A stretch of 64,000 nucleotides of DNA. Origin: Sciurus carolinensis (Eukaryota; Chordata; Mammalia; Rodentia; Sciuridae). The stretch spans positions 14,852,001-14,916,000 of the forward strand of contig NC_062226.1 in NCBI RefSeq assembly GCF_902686445.1, read 5' to 3'. This document shows positions 1 to 11,024 of this stretch, piece by piece. The notes under the pieces are model-generated. The model did not search any database. It was not told the DNA's origin and was given only the letters and a program-made list of their open reading frames with translations. Position 1 is the first letter of the stretch. Every line of letters starts with the position of its first letter. The position numbers and the translations under genes were made by a program.

Positions 1-339
1 CTGTTTCTTTATCGGAAAATATCGTGGGCAAAATGAGACCTATCTTTTAAGGTTGTTGCGGTGATGACAATAATGATGTCAGTCTTCTCCAGGAACTGCT
101 GAGCACTCAGGAAGCACGCCTGCGTGATCTCCTCCTTGGAGAAACGGCCTTCCTAGCTTACACTGTGAGATTCAGGAAGCCGGCGACCAAGTCTTCTGTC
201 ACTGACTTTCTATGTGATCTGGTGAAAACACCTTCCTTTTGGTAGGCCTCAATTCTCCCATCTGTACAATGACACTTTTGAATCTAATAAGTGGCTTTGA
301 AATTTGAGTCCACGTGGGGGTGCTCTGGGAAGGTGGGAT
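1..339. other. Non-coding DNA, nothing recognised
   Basis: I see no repeat family, simple repeat or convincing exon here. Small open frames near the end continue into the transposon fossil that follows and look like chance. Confidence 0.5.
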
Positions 340-477
340 GAAAATATACCCTCCCAGCCCCACCCCCGAGATTCTGATTGGTAGGATCTAGGAAGTGGCT
401 CTGGGACCTACAGATTTTGCAAGCTCCTTGGGAGATTCTGACACACATTGCCTCCTGAGTCGCCTTGAGTAGCACTG
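340..477 (+). mobile_element. MER5-type hAT-Charlie DNA transposon fossil
   Basis: The order of elements matches the MER5 consensus: a CCCACCCCC-rich block, an ATTCTGATT block, AAGCTCC-TGGGAGATTCTGA, and a terminal AGCACTG. This is a short non-autonomous element with no coding capacity and a poorly preserved 5' end. The two small open frames over it are chance. Confidence 0.6.
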
Positions 478-1145
478 TCCTGGGTGATTCCTCAGCACGT
501 GGCTTCTCACTGTTGGTGAGATATATGAGAATTTGGCTAGGACTCTTGCAGGTTGACCTCTCAGAGAAGGAACTGGCACGATTACTTGGAAGCCGGTTGT
601 AGCTCCATGATTGATCAGTCAATTCAAGTCTCCAGAAGGCCTGGGACTCCCAGTCACAACAGGAGATGGGCCGATGCTCCCTCCAGTCACCAGTGTGGAG
701 CTGGTTAGTCTGTCCCAGTCCATGGCCATGCCAGCAGACAGGCTGTGCTTCTTTACTCAAAGGACTTCAAAATCCGTGGTTTGCAGTATCACCTCTGGAG
801 TTCGACATCCAGCCCTGCCTGACAACCATGCACTGCCCTGCAGAGCATTTTGCTATGGAAAGCTGTCCATCTGCTGTTGTTCTGGCGTCCGTGTACTTCC
901 CCCTAATGAATGCTGCTCCCGTGGGTCTGGGCTGTGCACCGGGTATCCTCTCATCTTCGTGTGCATTGCTGGTGTCTTCGAGTTTGACATTTCTGAATAA
1001 TGCATGTAAGTTGACTTTCCAAATTGTGCAGATTAGCGTTTGGCATTACTAACCACATTCCTCAAAGCCTGAGACTTGGTTCTCACCTGTGGGTTCTATC
1101 ATTTCTCCCATCACCAAACTCAGAAGAGTCCTTAATCTGATTTGC
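478..1145. other. Non-coding DNA with overlapping chance ORFs
   Basis: Two overlapping plus-strand frames (about 128 codons each, 611-1000 and 666-1052) lie here. Neither translates to a protein I recognise, and neither has a clear promoter or polyadenylation context. Two long frames in different registers of the same DNA argue for chance. Confidence 0.5.
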
Positions 1146-1604
1146 TGTATGAGTTCCTCACCACCGCCAGAACAAATCACCACAAACCTAGAAATAATTT
1201 CCCTACAGTTCTGGAGGGTCAGGAGTCTGAAGTGGACCTCGTGGCTAAAATTAAGGTGTTGGTAGAGCTGTGTTCCTTCTGGAGGCTGGAGGGGAGCATT
1301 TAATACTTGTCTTTTAAGCTTCTAGAACCCCTTCTTTGATGCACGGCCACTTCCTCCTTTGTCAAAGCACAGGGCTCCAGACTCTTCTTCCACTCCATGA
1401 GTCCCTTGCCTTCTCTAACTCTGCTTTCTCTGCTTCTTTCTTGTTAGGGTCATGGCGATTATGTTGGGTTTGCCCTAATGACCCAGAATAATCTCCCTAG
1501 CTCAGGACTTAATTTTATTACACCTGCATCGTCTTTTTTGCCATGGAGGACAGCAAATTTACAGGTTCTAGGGATCTTTGGGAGAGCCATTATTCACTGC
1601 CACA
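1146..1604 (-). mobile_element. MLT1-type ERVL-MaLR solo LTR (antisense)
   Basis: Read on the plus strand this is a reversed MLT1 LTR. It starts TGTATGAGTTCCTC, followed by AACAAATCACCACAAAC, CAGTTCTGGAGG, a gene-poor pyrimidine-rich middle, a CAGAATAATCTCCCT block, and the ending CCATTATTCACTGCCACA. The length (459 bp) suits a near-complete LTR with TG...CA ends. No internal retroviral region adjoins it, so it is a solo LTR. A 5-bp target duplication is no longer visible. Confidence 0.75.
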
Positions 1605-1720
1605 TTAATCAAATATCTAATAAGCAATCGCCATGTGCCAAGCAGCTGGGGACATATCAGTCAATACAACAGACACGGTTCCTGCCTTGAGACTTAGTTA
1701 AGGGAAGACAGAATCGCAAA
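1605..1720 (-). mobile_element. L2 LINE 3' fragment (antisense)
   Basis: The sequence follows the reversed L2 3' end pattern: ...AATCAAATATCTAATAAGCA, CATGTGCCAAGCAGCTGGGG, and CAGACACGGTTCCTGCC. It lies immediately downstream of the solo LTR, which probably inserted beside it or into it. Confidence 0.6.
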
Positions 1721-2229
1721 CAGGTTATGCAGATAAAGGGTGGGGGAGGTTCGGAAAGGCAGGCTACAGAAAACAACTTTGGAACATAGTAAGTACCAAA
1801 AGGGCTTCTCGATGCCAACCACCTGCTAGCCGAGTGGTGCCAGGCTTCCATCCCTCAGGTCTGTGCCTGCGTGGAGCACTCCCCACTATGATATGTGAAA
1901 AACGGCTGGCTGTCCTATTTGCCCGTCTGCCAGTGGGACTCAGTCCATCTGTTACACTGAACAGGCAATTCTGGGTCTCCTAAAGCTGTCTAATAGCAGG
2001 GTTCAAATGCTTCTTTGGGTCTCCAGGGAACTAAGTCAAGTCCAGTCTAGTCCTAAGGCATGGCAGAGCAAAACAAAGTGATTGGTCCATGATAGTTGGA
2101 AAATGGACACACAAATATAAGGGGTCTTTGTCGTCCTGTCCAAGTGTGATTATTTCTCACTTCTAATTCCACATCATCATGGGTTCCTGTTCTCCACTGT
2201 CAAGTCCCAACTTCTTCTTATAATATTGA
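1721..2229. other. Non-coding DNA, nothing recognised
   Basis: Mixed-composition sequence with no confident repeat match or coding signal. Confidence 0.45.
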
Positions 2230-2830
2230 AGGTCCCTCATTACCTGACACCTGCCTCCCTCTCTAGCTTCATGCCCCGCTGCCTAGACCTTCAAAGTAAA
2301 TGCTCTCATAGTGCATCAGTGGCCTATTACACCCTGAAAGACATGCTCTTTGGTGTCTTAATGTCTTTGACCATCCTATTTTCTCTCTTGGAACTGCACA
2401 ATCTCCATCCCAAGCTCCACCATTCAATCTACCTTGCAGATTCCTATGCATCTTTCAAAACCCAAATCAGACATCACTACCTTCAAGAAGTCTTCCGTGT
2501 CTCTCACAAAAACAGCTTGGCATGCCTTCGGAATACCTGTCTGCCCCAAATGTGCTTCAAAATCTATTTTTACTCCTGTCCTAAGGATGCAGGAATGGGT
2601 AACTTAGGGGCTCACACGGCTGACTCCCCTACTTGACCATGAGCACTTTGAGGGAAGGGGTCTGTACACCATTCACTTCTGCATCTGTAGCATTGTCCCC
2701 TGTAGGGCTACCAGATTCCAGGTGGTGAACACCATGCCAGAGAGCATGATATGAACCACGTCCCTGTGCTTGTACAACATGGGTGTTCCAGCTCTTGTTT
2801 GAGGAGTGAATGAATGAATGAAATACTAGA
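2230..2830 (+). mobile_element. L2 LINE 3' region
   Basis: Typical sense-strand L2 3' end features are present: a long C/T-rich stretch (CTGCCTCCCTCTCTAGC...), then the CAAAACCCAAATCAGACATCA-like block, a GAGCACTTTGAGGGAAGGGG block, and a terminal (TGAA)n tract at about 2808-2822. The 136-codon frame at 2226-2636 lies inside it and is not a gene. Confidence 0.65.
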
Positions 2831-3364
2831 AGCACAGAGGGTTGGCACCACAGGCAGTCCCGGAATGAGCGGCTCTCTAAGAAGACAGAGGTGACACACT
2901 CTTATCATAACAAAACGTCAATACCTGCGAGTGTGCTTCTGAACAGTGTGCATCTCGCCTGGGCTGTTCTGCACCAGTTCCCAGGCAAATGCTCTTTGGG
3001 GAGGTGTGCCTGTCTCTGCTGACACCATTAGTGCAGACAAATAGGTACATAAAACAGTCATGTTGGCTTCTGCTTCATTAGAAACTCAAGGGGAAGATGG
3101 GAAAAAAAACTAATAGTGTTTGCCACTCAGGGATCACATCAAGAGAGGAAGGAATTTTAATTTTTTGAGTTAGTGAGAGGTTATTAAAGTAGCGCAAGGT
3201 AAACACGAGGTTGGATGTCACTGAGATATAGTGTCTCTTCTGACTCAGAGTGACAGCCACGGAACGTTTCACTTGAGTCCCTCTGAACTAGGGTATGCCA
3301 CCAGCAGCAGAGAACAGTGGAAAATGACTCTCCCTTCTGACTTCGGAAGGCTTCAAACAGATTT
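2831..3364. other. Non-coding DNA, nothing recognised
   Basis: No repeat or exon recognised. The longest frames are about 64 codons and have no protein resemblance. Confidence 0.45.
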
Positions 3365-3500
3365 ATTCATTCATTTAGTCATCCATTAAATATTCATTAG
3401 CACCTATGTTACCAGCGTTGCATTAGGTGGGCAACGAATTCAAAGATGACTGAGATCAAGTTCCAGACCTCAAGGAATTTGCAATTCAGTGGAGAAGACA
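3365..3500 (-). mobile_element. L2 LINE 3' fragment (antisense)
   Basis: It begins with an ATTCATTCATTTAGTCA tract and follows with TATTCATTAGCACCTATGTT, the reverse complement of the L2 3' terminus. It continues with the CAGACCTCAAGGAATTTGCA block. Confidence 0.7.
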
Positions 3501-3544
3501 GGTAGATACACCATTATTAAGTTACAGAATTTCAAGAGCTAGAT

Positions 3545-3800
3545 AATAGCTCACGCTTGCCGAGAGCTCAGTCTGTACCACGTGCCACATTACACACTTT
3601 GGGTGTTTTCGTTCTTTTTGTCTTCACAACAATTCTGTAATGTATGTGCTTCGATATCTCCAGTTTCAGGGGAGGAAATGGAAGCACAGAGAGACAGAGT
3701 AGCTTGTCCCAAATCACACACCTGCTGGGTAGGTTTGTACCTAAGCTTTGTGTCTCCAGAGTCTGTGCCCTTAACCCTCCTGCTGTACTGTTGGAATCTA
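3545..3800 (-). mobile_element. MIR SINE (antisense)
   Basis: The reversed MIR core is visible: CCAGTTTCAGGGGAGGAAAT, GCACAGAGAGACAGAGTAGC, TTGTCCCAAATCACACACC, and TCTGTGCCCTTAACC. Length is close to a full MIR. Five overlapping frames on both strands here are products of this repeat. Confidence 0.8.
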
Positions 3801-4604
3801 GGCAGTTTTCTCTGGGATTCATTTAGTCTAGAGGACTGGGGACAGTTTCTCAAAGATAGAGACCCTGGATTCAGGTTTTGAAAATTGAATAGTGGTCATC
3901 AGGTGAACCTCACATAGGGAACTGTGAGGATAGGGATCAGAGGCACCAGGCAGGCATGTGCAGGAAGCAGCTCACTGCTATGTGGGGGAGGAAAGATGCC
4001 CATTACCAAAGGTCCACTGGTAACATGTGGGGAGGGGCGAGGGCCAGCCTTGGTGCTATGTGCCCTACTCAGTCCGGCTGTTGGACATTTGAGAGGAATG
4101 GAGAAGAATGAAACTAAGGAGGTGGGCTGAGCAGACTGTGGGATCCAGGGAAGATTTGCAGACTTTGAAAGGATGATGGGTGTGAATGTGGCTGGCTGGT
4201 GACTGCCATTATCAGCTGTCTCACACCACCATGATTTTGGACAAGGAACAAAGGCAATGACCAAGGCATCCAGAGGATGGTAATCAGAAGAAAGGGCATG
4301 GGGATCCTCACTGGGAAAGACTCAACTTTACCAAAATAACCCAGAGTTTACTACCTGCAGGTGATCTTGTTTGGGGAAGAGTTGGGATCTGTAGAACAAT
4401 ATCCTCATTGGGTGCAGAAAGGGGGGACAGAACTTGAGAAAGCAGAGTGAAGAGAGTTGCTCCCTGGGATTGACTAAGGATTTTTGATTAAGGTTAGTTG
4501 GGGATCTGTGGGAGCTTGCTTCTTTATCACTGGGGTGGGGGCTGCCTTCTCTCTTCTGCAAAACATTAGCTCCTTGCTCTTTCCCTCTTCCATCATTTTC
4601 TCCA
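3801..4604. other. Non-coding DNA, nothing recognised
   Basis: Purine-rich plus strand with minus-strand frames of 121 and 131 codons (3899-4264, 4328-4723). Their translations are low-complexity and lack any recognisable domain. I consider them non-coding. Confidence 0.45.
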
Positions 4605-4745
4605 TACTGGAAAGAGAACTGGGTTAGAGTCAGGAGAAAGGTGCTCTGGTCCCCACTCTGTCTCTTATGCATTAAGTGACCTTGAAAAAGTCCCTTCCCC
4701 TCTGTGAGTCTTGGTCTCCACATCCATAAAGTGAAGGGGTTACAT
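4605..4745 (+). mobile_element. MIR SINE
   Basis: Sense MIR core: CTCTGTCTCTTATGCATTAAGTGACCTTG, followed by CTGTGAGTCTTGGTCTCC and CATCCATAAAGTG. It matches the internal MIR region; both ends are eroded. Confidence 0.7.
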
Positions 4746-5390
4746 CAAAACATGGAGGAATAGCTGTGGCACGTCTGCTTACGCTGCCAATCAAGACCAT
4801 GGCAGACACTGCTAATCAATCACAGCCTTCTCTACCCAGTGAGCCTGGATTTGGCTCCAGAATCTTTCTCCAACTCAGTTTTTCAAATGCTAATCAGGAA
4901 TATATGATTCCAATTCTACTTTCCATTCCTGGAATAGTTAATCTTGGAAAATCTCTTCCACTTCTGATATTCTTGGATTCTAAGAAAGATCATGCATGAG
5001 AGTAGAGGAAGAAAGTCCTGGAAAGAAATATCAATGCCAGATATTTTAGGAAGGCCTTGAATGCCAGTCCAATATCAACAGCTTTGGTATTTCAAGCAGG
5101 GCCACTACTCAATATGCTCAAAGCAACATAACAAATGACAGCCTAGTGGCTCCTTCTTAATCAGCCAGGGCATAAGAGGCCATGTTCCTATTACAAGGAG
5201 ATCTATAAGGAATCACACCCATTAATGCTTCCCATTAAATTCAGGGCATGTGGGGAAAATTGTAGTTTGATTTAGTTTAGTAACACGAAGATATTGGCAA
5301 GATAATCACATAAAAGCGACACCTTTTATGGCTGGGCTATTTGATTTTATGTCAGCAGGTTTCAATTCCCCCCATTTTTATGATGGTATA
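4746..5390. other. AT-rich unique DNA flanking a duplicated segment
   Basis: No repeat family recognised. The stretch 5220-5390 is AT-rich with many short homeodomain-like TTTAT/ATTAAA words and no transposon hallmarks. It may belong to the same slowly evolving neighbourhood as 6090-6560, but I cannot show conservation from one sequence. Confidence 0.4.
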
Positions 5391-5467
5391 TAGGTTCCCC
5401 ACCTCATGTATGCATTAGCCAGAGTAAAGGTTAAATAGATTGTTTTAACATTCAGAATTCAAACCTG
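5391..5467 (+). repeat. 77-bp direct duplication, copy 1
   Basis: This aligns without gaps to 5746-5822, with 65 of 77 positions identical by my count. Shared words include TAGGTTCCC, TGCATTAGC, GAGTAAA and ACATTCAGAATTCAAA. I do not recognise the unit as a common repeat family. Confidence 0.85.
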
Positions 5468-5745
5468 ATAATAAGGATATTACAAAAATATTCCTCTTAA
5501 TAAAAGATGTCCCATTGCCCACACGGTATCTGTCCCTCTCCCCATGTCCTCTGCATGCTGGGGGACAGTGGGAAACGGACAGGCCATGGGGGCACAGAAG
5601 GAAAAAGGACAGGCTGGGCACTCCGAGTTTGAAGCAGGCGGGCTAACCACCGGTAGGGTATCTTGCTCTCTGTAAAATGCCTCAGCTATAAAATGCAGGC
5701 TGTAAGGCCTGACCCACAGACTCTGGTCCGGACTATAATGTCACG
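5468..5745. other. Spacer between the two 77-bp direct repeats
   Basis: 278 bp with GC-rich central sequence (CATGTCCTCTGCATGCTGGGGGACAG region) that differs in composition from the AT-rich copies on each side. No gene or repeat family recognised. Confidence 0.5.
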
Positions 5746-5822
5746 TAGGTTCCCTACCTAATGTGTGCATTAGCTGGAGTAAACTTTGAATACATCGTTT
5801 AAACATTCAGAATTCAAAGCTG
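5746..5822 (+). repeat. 77-bp direct duplication, copy 2
   Basis: Second copy of the unit at 5391-5467, same orientation, starts 355 bp apart. A (CA)n tract begins immediately after its 3' end. Confidence 0.85.
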
Positions 5823-5823
5823 G

Positions 5824-5826
<3 letters not shown>

Positions 5827-5858
<32 letters not shown>
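5827..5858 (+). repeat. (CA)n microsatellite
   Basis: Sixteen uninterrupted CA units. It is likely length-polymorphic and Z-DNA prone. Confidence 0.98.
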
Positions 5859-5860
<2 letters not shown>

Positions 5861-6089
5861 TCCTTGATAAATTCGTACTCATTTGCCCTCAATAATGAGG
5901 GACCCCCAAATAAGATCCATCGTCTCAAATTAAACTTCTTATTTTGAAAAAAAAAAATATGAAAGGGCCATTATTTCTTCCCTGGAGCCAGTTCTAAAGG
6001 GCCTGGTGACTTCCTGCCGTGCATCAGGAGATAAGAGTTGGGCTGGGTCATCTGACCTCTCGGGGACTGCTAGAAATAAGATCCTCAGC

Positions 6090-6560
6090 GACAGAGACCA
6101 AGGCACTGGAGTTATTTAATGGACATTGTTTTGCGGCTGAAAGGAGGGAAGCCCATAGAGCGACTGGCTTTCAATCTCCTGAAAGTCCTTGGGTACATTT
6201 AAGCCCTTAATTCATCTTCTATTTATGCCTCTTCCCTTCCCTGATAAGTTTTTGAGACGTCTTTGAAAGAAAGACTAATATTATCCAGGCCAAATTTAAT
6301 TGGCAGCCCCCTCCCCTGCGCTGCCGTTGGAAACCTCTCCCTTCAGAAGCCTTGGTTTCTATCAGGGCTGAATCTCCCGCGATTATTTGGCGGGCTCCTT
6401 GAAGAGAATTCTAGTTGTCTCTTTAAATCCGTCCCTCTGACTTTCAGTTTGGCCCTATTTAAATATTCCAGACAATTTCAAGACTTAATAATGATGAATA
6501 CGATTAAGATTAGGGTTTAATAAGAGCGTTAAGAAAAGATTCTTCATTCCAGATGGAGGT
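6090..6560. promoter_or_regulatory. Candidate conserved non-coding element / enhancer
   Basis: The block is free of recognisable transposons, AT-rich, and retains scattered CpGs. It is dense in words resembling developmental transcription-factor sites: MEF2-like CTATTTATG (6219-6227) and CTATTTAAAT (near 6455), TTTAATTGG (near 6296), an E2F-like TTTGGCGGG (near 6388), and several TAATnAT words between 6485 and 6525. These are visible words, not proof of function; conservation is inferred from composition only. Frames of 63 and 85 codons overlap it and look like chance. Confidence 0.4.
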
Positions 6561-7100
6561 GGGCCGCAGAGAAAATTAAATTGGCACCAGGCCTTGCGGG
6601 CCACCCGGACCAGGAGGCCCCTCACCTCTCCCAGGGGGTTAGCTCTGTCTGGCCAGCAGAGAGGAGGAATCTCATGCTCCCGTTCATACCTCTCCTAAGG
6701 AAGTCCGCTTACCCCACGGGTTGGTAACAGGTCACTGGCTTACCCCTGCCAAGGTACCCTCAAAAGTGTTTTCTCATGCACAAACCACGTCTTGTTGCTC
6801 CGCCATTAAATCCCTGTGCTCTGGTTTGTAGGGGAGATTTGGACAGAGGAAGGGAAGCCTAGAAACGGTTTATCCTTGTCCCAAACGAGGCTCACTCCTC
6901 CTCACGCGTTTTCCAGGTGAGAAATAACACCATCGGACAATGATGAACAGGGAAACAAATCAGTAGTATTTTGGGACCTGGAACTCTCCTTCTGCACCCA
7001 AATTTGAATTTGGAGATTGTTACATACTTGGGCCTGGACTTAAGGGAGGAGGAGAAATAAATGAAGAGGCAAGCCCTTGGCTCAAGAGACGAAGGTCTAC
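6561..7100. other. Non-coding DNA, nothing recognised
   Basis: Mixed-composition DNA with no repeat hallmarks or exon I can support. Confidence 0.4.
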
Positions 7101-7385
7101 ACCAGGCCAGCGACTCTTTCTAAATGAGCAGAGAGCACATCATGTAGGCTGGGTGGGTCACACAGTCTTGTGACAACTGCTCAGCTCTGCCCTTGGAGCT
7201 GGAAAGCAGCCGTGGACAATGTACAATGGCAGTGTGACTGTGTTCCTATAAAACTATAGTTACGGACTCTGAAATTTAAATCTCATGTGTCACAAAATAT
7301 TATTCTTTTGGCATTCAAAAATGTAAAAACTGTTCTTAGCTGCCTCGATTTGAATCTGCAGGCTGTAATTTGGTGACCCTGATCT
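7101..7385 (+). mobile_element. hAT-Charlie non-autonomous DNA transposon
   Basis: The internal order is that of an abundant mammalian hAT-Charlie MITE: CAACTGCTCAGCTCTGCC, GAAAGCAGCCGTGGACAATG, GTGTTCCTATAAAACTATAG, CATGTGTCACAAAATATTAT, AAAAATGTAAAAACTGTTCT, and the end GGCTGTAATTTGGTGACCC. It is nearly full length and non-coding. Confidence 0.75.
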
Positions 7386-7639
7386 ACATCCTTTTAAAGC
7401 AAAGGTGTCCCACCCAAAGGTAAAGGTTGTCCATTGAGTGTCCTGGAATCTGAACAATCCAGTTAGAAGCTCTGCCTCCCTGTGGTTTGGGGGTTGAGTG
7501 GGGACTGTGACACACCAGGGTCCTTCGATCCTGCCATTAATTGATTTTCAGTCTGAGGCTCCCTCCCATCCCTCATGTCCAGCAGAAGGCTTCCATTTGG
7601 ACCTGTTTCTGGTCCCCTGAACATTCTGTCTGGAGAACA

Positions 7640-8280
7640 CCAGGCACTTCTTACCGTGCCCTCATATTTTCTCTCTGCATTCCCAACATTTGACCTACTG
7701 CTTCTTAAGCATGGCTCTTCCTTTCTCCAGAATCTTCTGTGACTTCCCTTCACATTGAGGATCAACCAGGTCCTCATTCTGTCTTCTGGGAATCCTCACA
7801 ATCAGACCCGCTGGGTCCACCCACATGGCTGCTCCTGAGAACAAGTCCTTCCTTCTACCTGGGGTCTCGCTGCCCAGAGCTGTCCCTGACCCCGTGCCTT
7901 TGCACATGCTGCCCCTCTGGGTAAAGCAGTGTCCTCTTCTTCTCGCCCATCCCTCCGGCCTCTTCTCTGAGGTTCCCTACCCTAGCCTCCCCACCACTCT
8001 GCCTTCCTGTGCGTGCTCCCGTGTCTCTGTCACATGACCCCACCATTTGCTCCCACTCATCCACGGCTCACTGGACATCTCTGAGCAAAGGATTGTGCCA
8101 AATCTGTTATGTATCTCTGCTTTCCAAGGCCCTGAAATTGACACATATCGACACATGTTGAAGCTCAGCTTAAAGAAGAGCCTTGTCCCGTCCACAGAGA
8201 GGTCAGTGGCCTTATTTTATACTATACTTGCACTCTCTCCCTCCCCACCCATGGTGGCACCCATAAATGCATATTAAATT
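7640..8280 (+). mobile_element. L2 LINE 3' region
   Basis: C/T-rich L2 signature including CCGTGCCTTTGCACATGCTG, then CTTCTCTGAGGTTCCCTACC. This is the degenerate L2 ORF2 C-terminal region grading into the 3' UTR. Several 60-76 codon frames on both strands fall inside. The last 200 bp are less certain. Confidence 0.6.
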
Positions 8281-8394
8281 GTACAGTTATTCTTGGAATG
8301 TGTGGCTTACCACTGAGCTTAGCACAAATCGTCCACACTTTAAAATGATGAGTTATGAGATGGTCTGTTCCCCGAGTCTGTCTTCAGTCTCATC

Positions 8395-8800
8395 TCTCAG
8401 ACCTTCCATCTCTCTCTCTCCTTGTCAGCTGGTCTGAACTCCCTCTAAGGGTGACACTTAACAGCCACTGAATGTGAGCACTCAGCATCTGCTCACGGCC
8501 CCTCTTAACTCTAGGGCTCTGCATGGGTGGTTCTCTCTTGCCCTCTCCCTCCAACTCGCCTGCCGAAGTCCTTCTCAACCTTAAGATGTTAGCTGAGGTG
8601 TCTGCCTTTTGTCAAGCCCTCTCTGCCCCTGTGCTCCTGGACGGCTTCCTGTGGTTTGTGTCCAGTCCGTCCCTCCTCACAGGGGCAGTAGCAAGCACCC
8701 GAGGGCAGAGTCCTTGTCTGCTGCTCTGTGCCTCTCTCCTGAATGTCTAGCACAGAGCCTGGTGCACTCATGGCCAGGCTTAATGAATTGATTTTTTTAA
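8395..8800 (+). mobile_element. L2 LINE 3' end
   Basis: A second sense L2 fragment. It has the pyrimidine-rich block, GCAGAGTCCTTGTCTGCTGC, CTGAATGTCTAGCACAGAGC and CTGGTGCACTCATGGCCAGG, ending in TTAATGAATTGA. The final region matches the L2 terminus preceding its short repeat tail. Confidence 0.65.
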
Positions 8801-9494
8801 AAAACCGAATGAATTTGGAATTTGGGAATAACAGACTGGAAGGTTTTTCTTTGTAACATTCCTTCTGGGCCACATAAAAGTGTTTCAAGTATGAGGACTA
8901 TTAATGTGTGTGACTGTGGGTGACATTAGGCTGAATTGAGGGTTGGCAGAAGAGAAGGGCACTAAACAGATGGCTAACCAGGAGTAGAGAGGTGCAGATC
9001 AGCCCTAGGAGAGACTGGGGAGGGGGCAGCATCCACCAGGACCTAGCCCAGCTTCTCGGTACTCTTTTTCAGGAAAGAAGCTGCCACAGGGAGAGGCTGT
9101 GTCCCAGCTACACAGGTCACGCTGGTCAGGCCTGGAATCCCCATGCCTAAGGGTTGGCAGGGCACACAGTGCATAATGTCATGGTATAGGCAGAGCTTTC
9201 TTCTTTCTTTCTTTCTGTTGAAGACAGGCTTGCGTTACAAATTCCAGGAGCACCTTACACTTCAAGAATTTAAATGATTACTTATTTCTGGGGTAGCAAT
9301 GGGCTCATTAGGCAGAGGTCAGAAGGACATTTTCCCCCATGGAGCCAATTTAGCAGATGGACTTCTGCACAATGAGAAGAAGGCTGGATGCTGGAGGGGA
9401 AGGCTGTTGCAGGCATCATCTCCAGCTGTGGCACTGTTGTGGGACTTGGGCAGGGAATCCTCCTCTTGGGCACCCTCACAGCCACCTCCCATGC
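8801..9494. other. Non-coding DNA, nothing recognised
   Basis: No confident repeat. A short (TTTC)n run lies near 9200-9220. Frames of 75-103 codons at 9282-9610 overlap one another on both strands and translate to nothing recognisable. Confidence 0.45.
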
Positions 9495-9690
9495 AGCACT
9501 TCCCTGCATCCGCTGAGCACGTCACGTGCATCATCTCCCAGGTCCTTGAAGGAAGGGTTGCCACGCTCCTCCTTGCACATGAGGATACTAGGCTCAGAGG
9601 GGCAAAATGATTGGCGAGGCTTGATGATTGACAGATGAGTGGTGGCTTGATTTGAACAGGAGTCTGACTTCAGAGCCACACCCAGCTGGC
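9495..9690 (-). mobile_element. MIR SINE (antisense)
   Basis: Reversed MIR core: CATGAGGATACTAGGCTCAG, AGGGGCAAAATGATTGGCGA, GTGGCTTGATTTGAACAGG, CTGACTTCAGAGCC. Confidence 0.75.
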
Positions 9691-10039
9691 TGCACCCAGT
9701 GTTGAGGCTTCTGTGAGGACAGATGGTCTTTCAGTTTCTTCTGACAGTTCTCCTGGGAGAATCTTAAGTATAGAGAATTTATTTACCAAGCCATCAGGTA
9801 GGTGGGGAAGTGAGGAGCCCACTGGGATTTGGCAGAGCAGAGATGGAGTTGCCTGTGAGACCCAAGCAGGGCAGGGAGGTTTCCCGTACAGTAGCTGTTT
9901 AATAGCACCCCTGGCTGCTCCCCGTGGTCAGAAACTTGCTTACAGTTGTGAGGCCAAACATATCTCCAGATATTGCCAAATAACCCCCAGGTGGCAAAAT
10001 TACAGTTCTAGAGAATCAAAAGCATATTCTTCTGACCCA

Positions 10040-10140
10040 AAGATTCTGATTCTCTCTTTTATTCGCACCCTGCTCACTTTGCTGATAAGGAAACTGTAAA
10101 GCCCAGAGAGGAGATAAGGGTGACTCAAGGATTACAACCA
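10040..10140 (-). mobile_element. MIR SINE fragment (antisense)
   Basis: The block GCTGATAAGGAAACTGTAAAGCCCAGAGAGG followed by GTGACTCAAGGATTACAACCAGC matches the reversed MIR core. Short and eroded. Confidence 0.5.
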
Positions 10141-10199
10141 GCTTGTGGCCTCATTGCCCCAAGCCTGCTGAGCTTGAACCACATCGAAGGCTGAAACCG

Positions 10200-10490
10200 T
10201 CTCTTTCCTTCAGACCTCCCTATCTTTGTAAGTATTGTTCCCTGCATTTTCTCCCTTTTCTTCTGCAACTTGAGAATTCCTACACAACCTTCAAGATAAG
10301 CTGTCATTGTGTTCTCCCTCCTCTATTAATGCAATCATGTCAGTGCATCTAACTACTCATTCATTCCCTTTTCCCTTTCAACTGTCAGGTCCCAGGGAAG
10401 AGGGACCGAATCTGACTCAGCTTTGATTTTGCACAGAGGCTGGCATGTAGCAGACACTCGGTAACTATTTATTGATTAAATAAATTAAAG
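10200..10490 (+). mobile_element. L2 LINE 3' end
   Basis: L2 terminal features: CCCAGGGAAGAGGGACCGAATCTG, CACAGAGGCTGGCATGTAGC, AGACACTCGGTAACTATTTA, ending TTGATTAAATAAATT. Confidence 0.7.
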
Positions 10491-10789
10491 GTTATCCAGT
10501 TCAGCTGCTTTCAAGCCTTTTAAAAGTTAGCAGGGCCTTTGTTCAAATGCATCTTGCATGGAAGCATAAATGAACAAAAGAGATAAAAGTAGGGTGCTCT
10601 GATTAAAAGTGGGAGGTGAGATCGGGACACTCTACTTTCCTTCCTGTCACCGCACCGTTTCCAGGACCCTCCCAGCCCCACCTTCGCTGCCTTCCTGCAA
10701 CCGTTCCCAAGCAGCCCCTGGGAGGAGCCACTTAAACACACCTGATCTGGTCAAACTCAACTTGATGACTGAATTCTCCCCAATTAGTC
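10491..10789. other. Non-coding DNA, nothing recognised
   Basis: A C-rich segment (10640-10720) between fossils. No exon or repeat recognised. Confidence 0.4.
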
Positions 10790-10965
10790 TCAAGATTCTC
10801 AAACCTGGCTGCCCATCAAACTCTCCCGGAATGATGAAAGGTACAGATTCGCAGACTCCACGGACAAAGATCTGGACGGAAATGATCTGAGGCTGGGCCC
10901 AGGAACATGAACTTTAATTACCCTACTAGGTGATGGAGATGTTGATTTGCTTGGCTGTAGGAATC
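10790..10965 (+). mobile_element. MER5-type hAT-Charlie fossil
   Basis: ATTCTCAAACCTGGCTGCCC, CAGACTCCACGGACAAAGATCT, GGCTGGGCCCAGGAACATGA and CCCTACTAGGTGATGGAGATG follow the MER5 order. Non-coding and diverged. Confidence 0.65.
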
Positions 10966-11024
10966 ACTTTATTATACATATTGTATGCATATCAAAATAT
11001 TGTGTTGTACAGCAAAAATATTTA

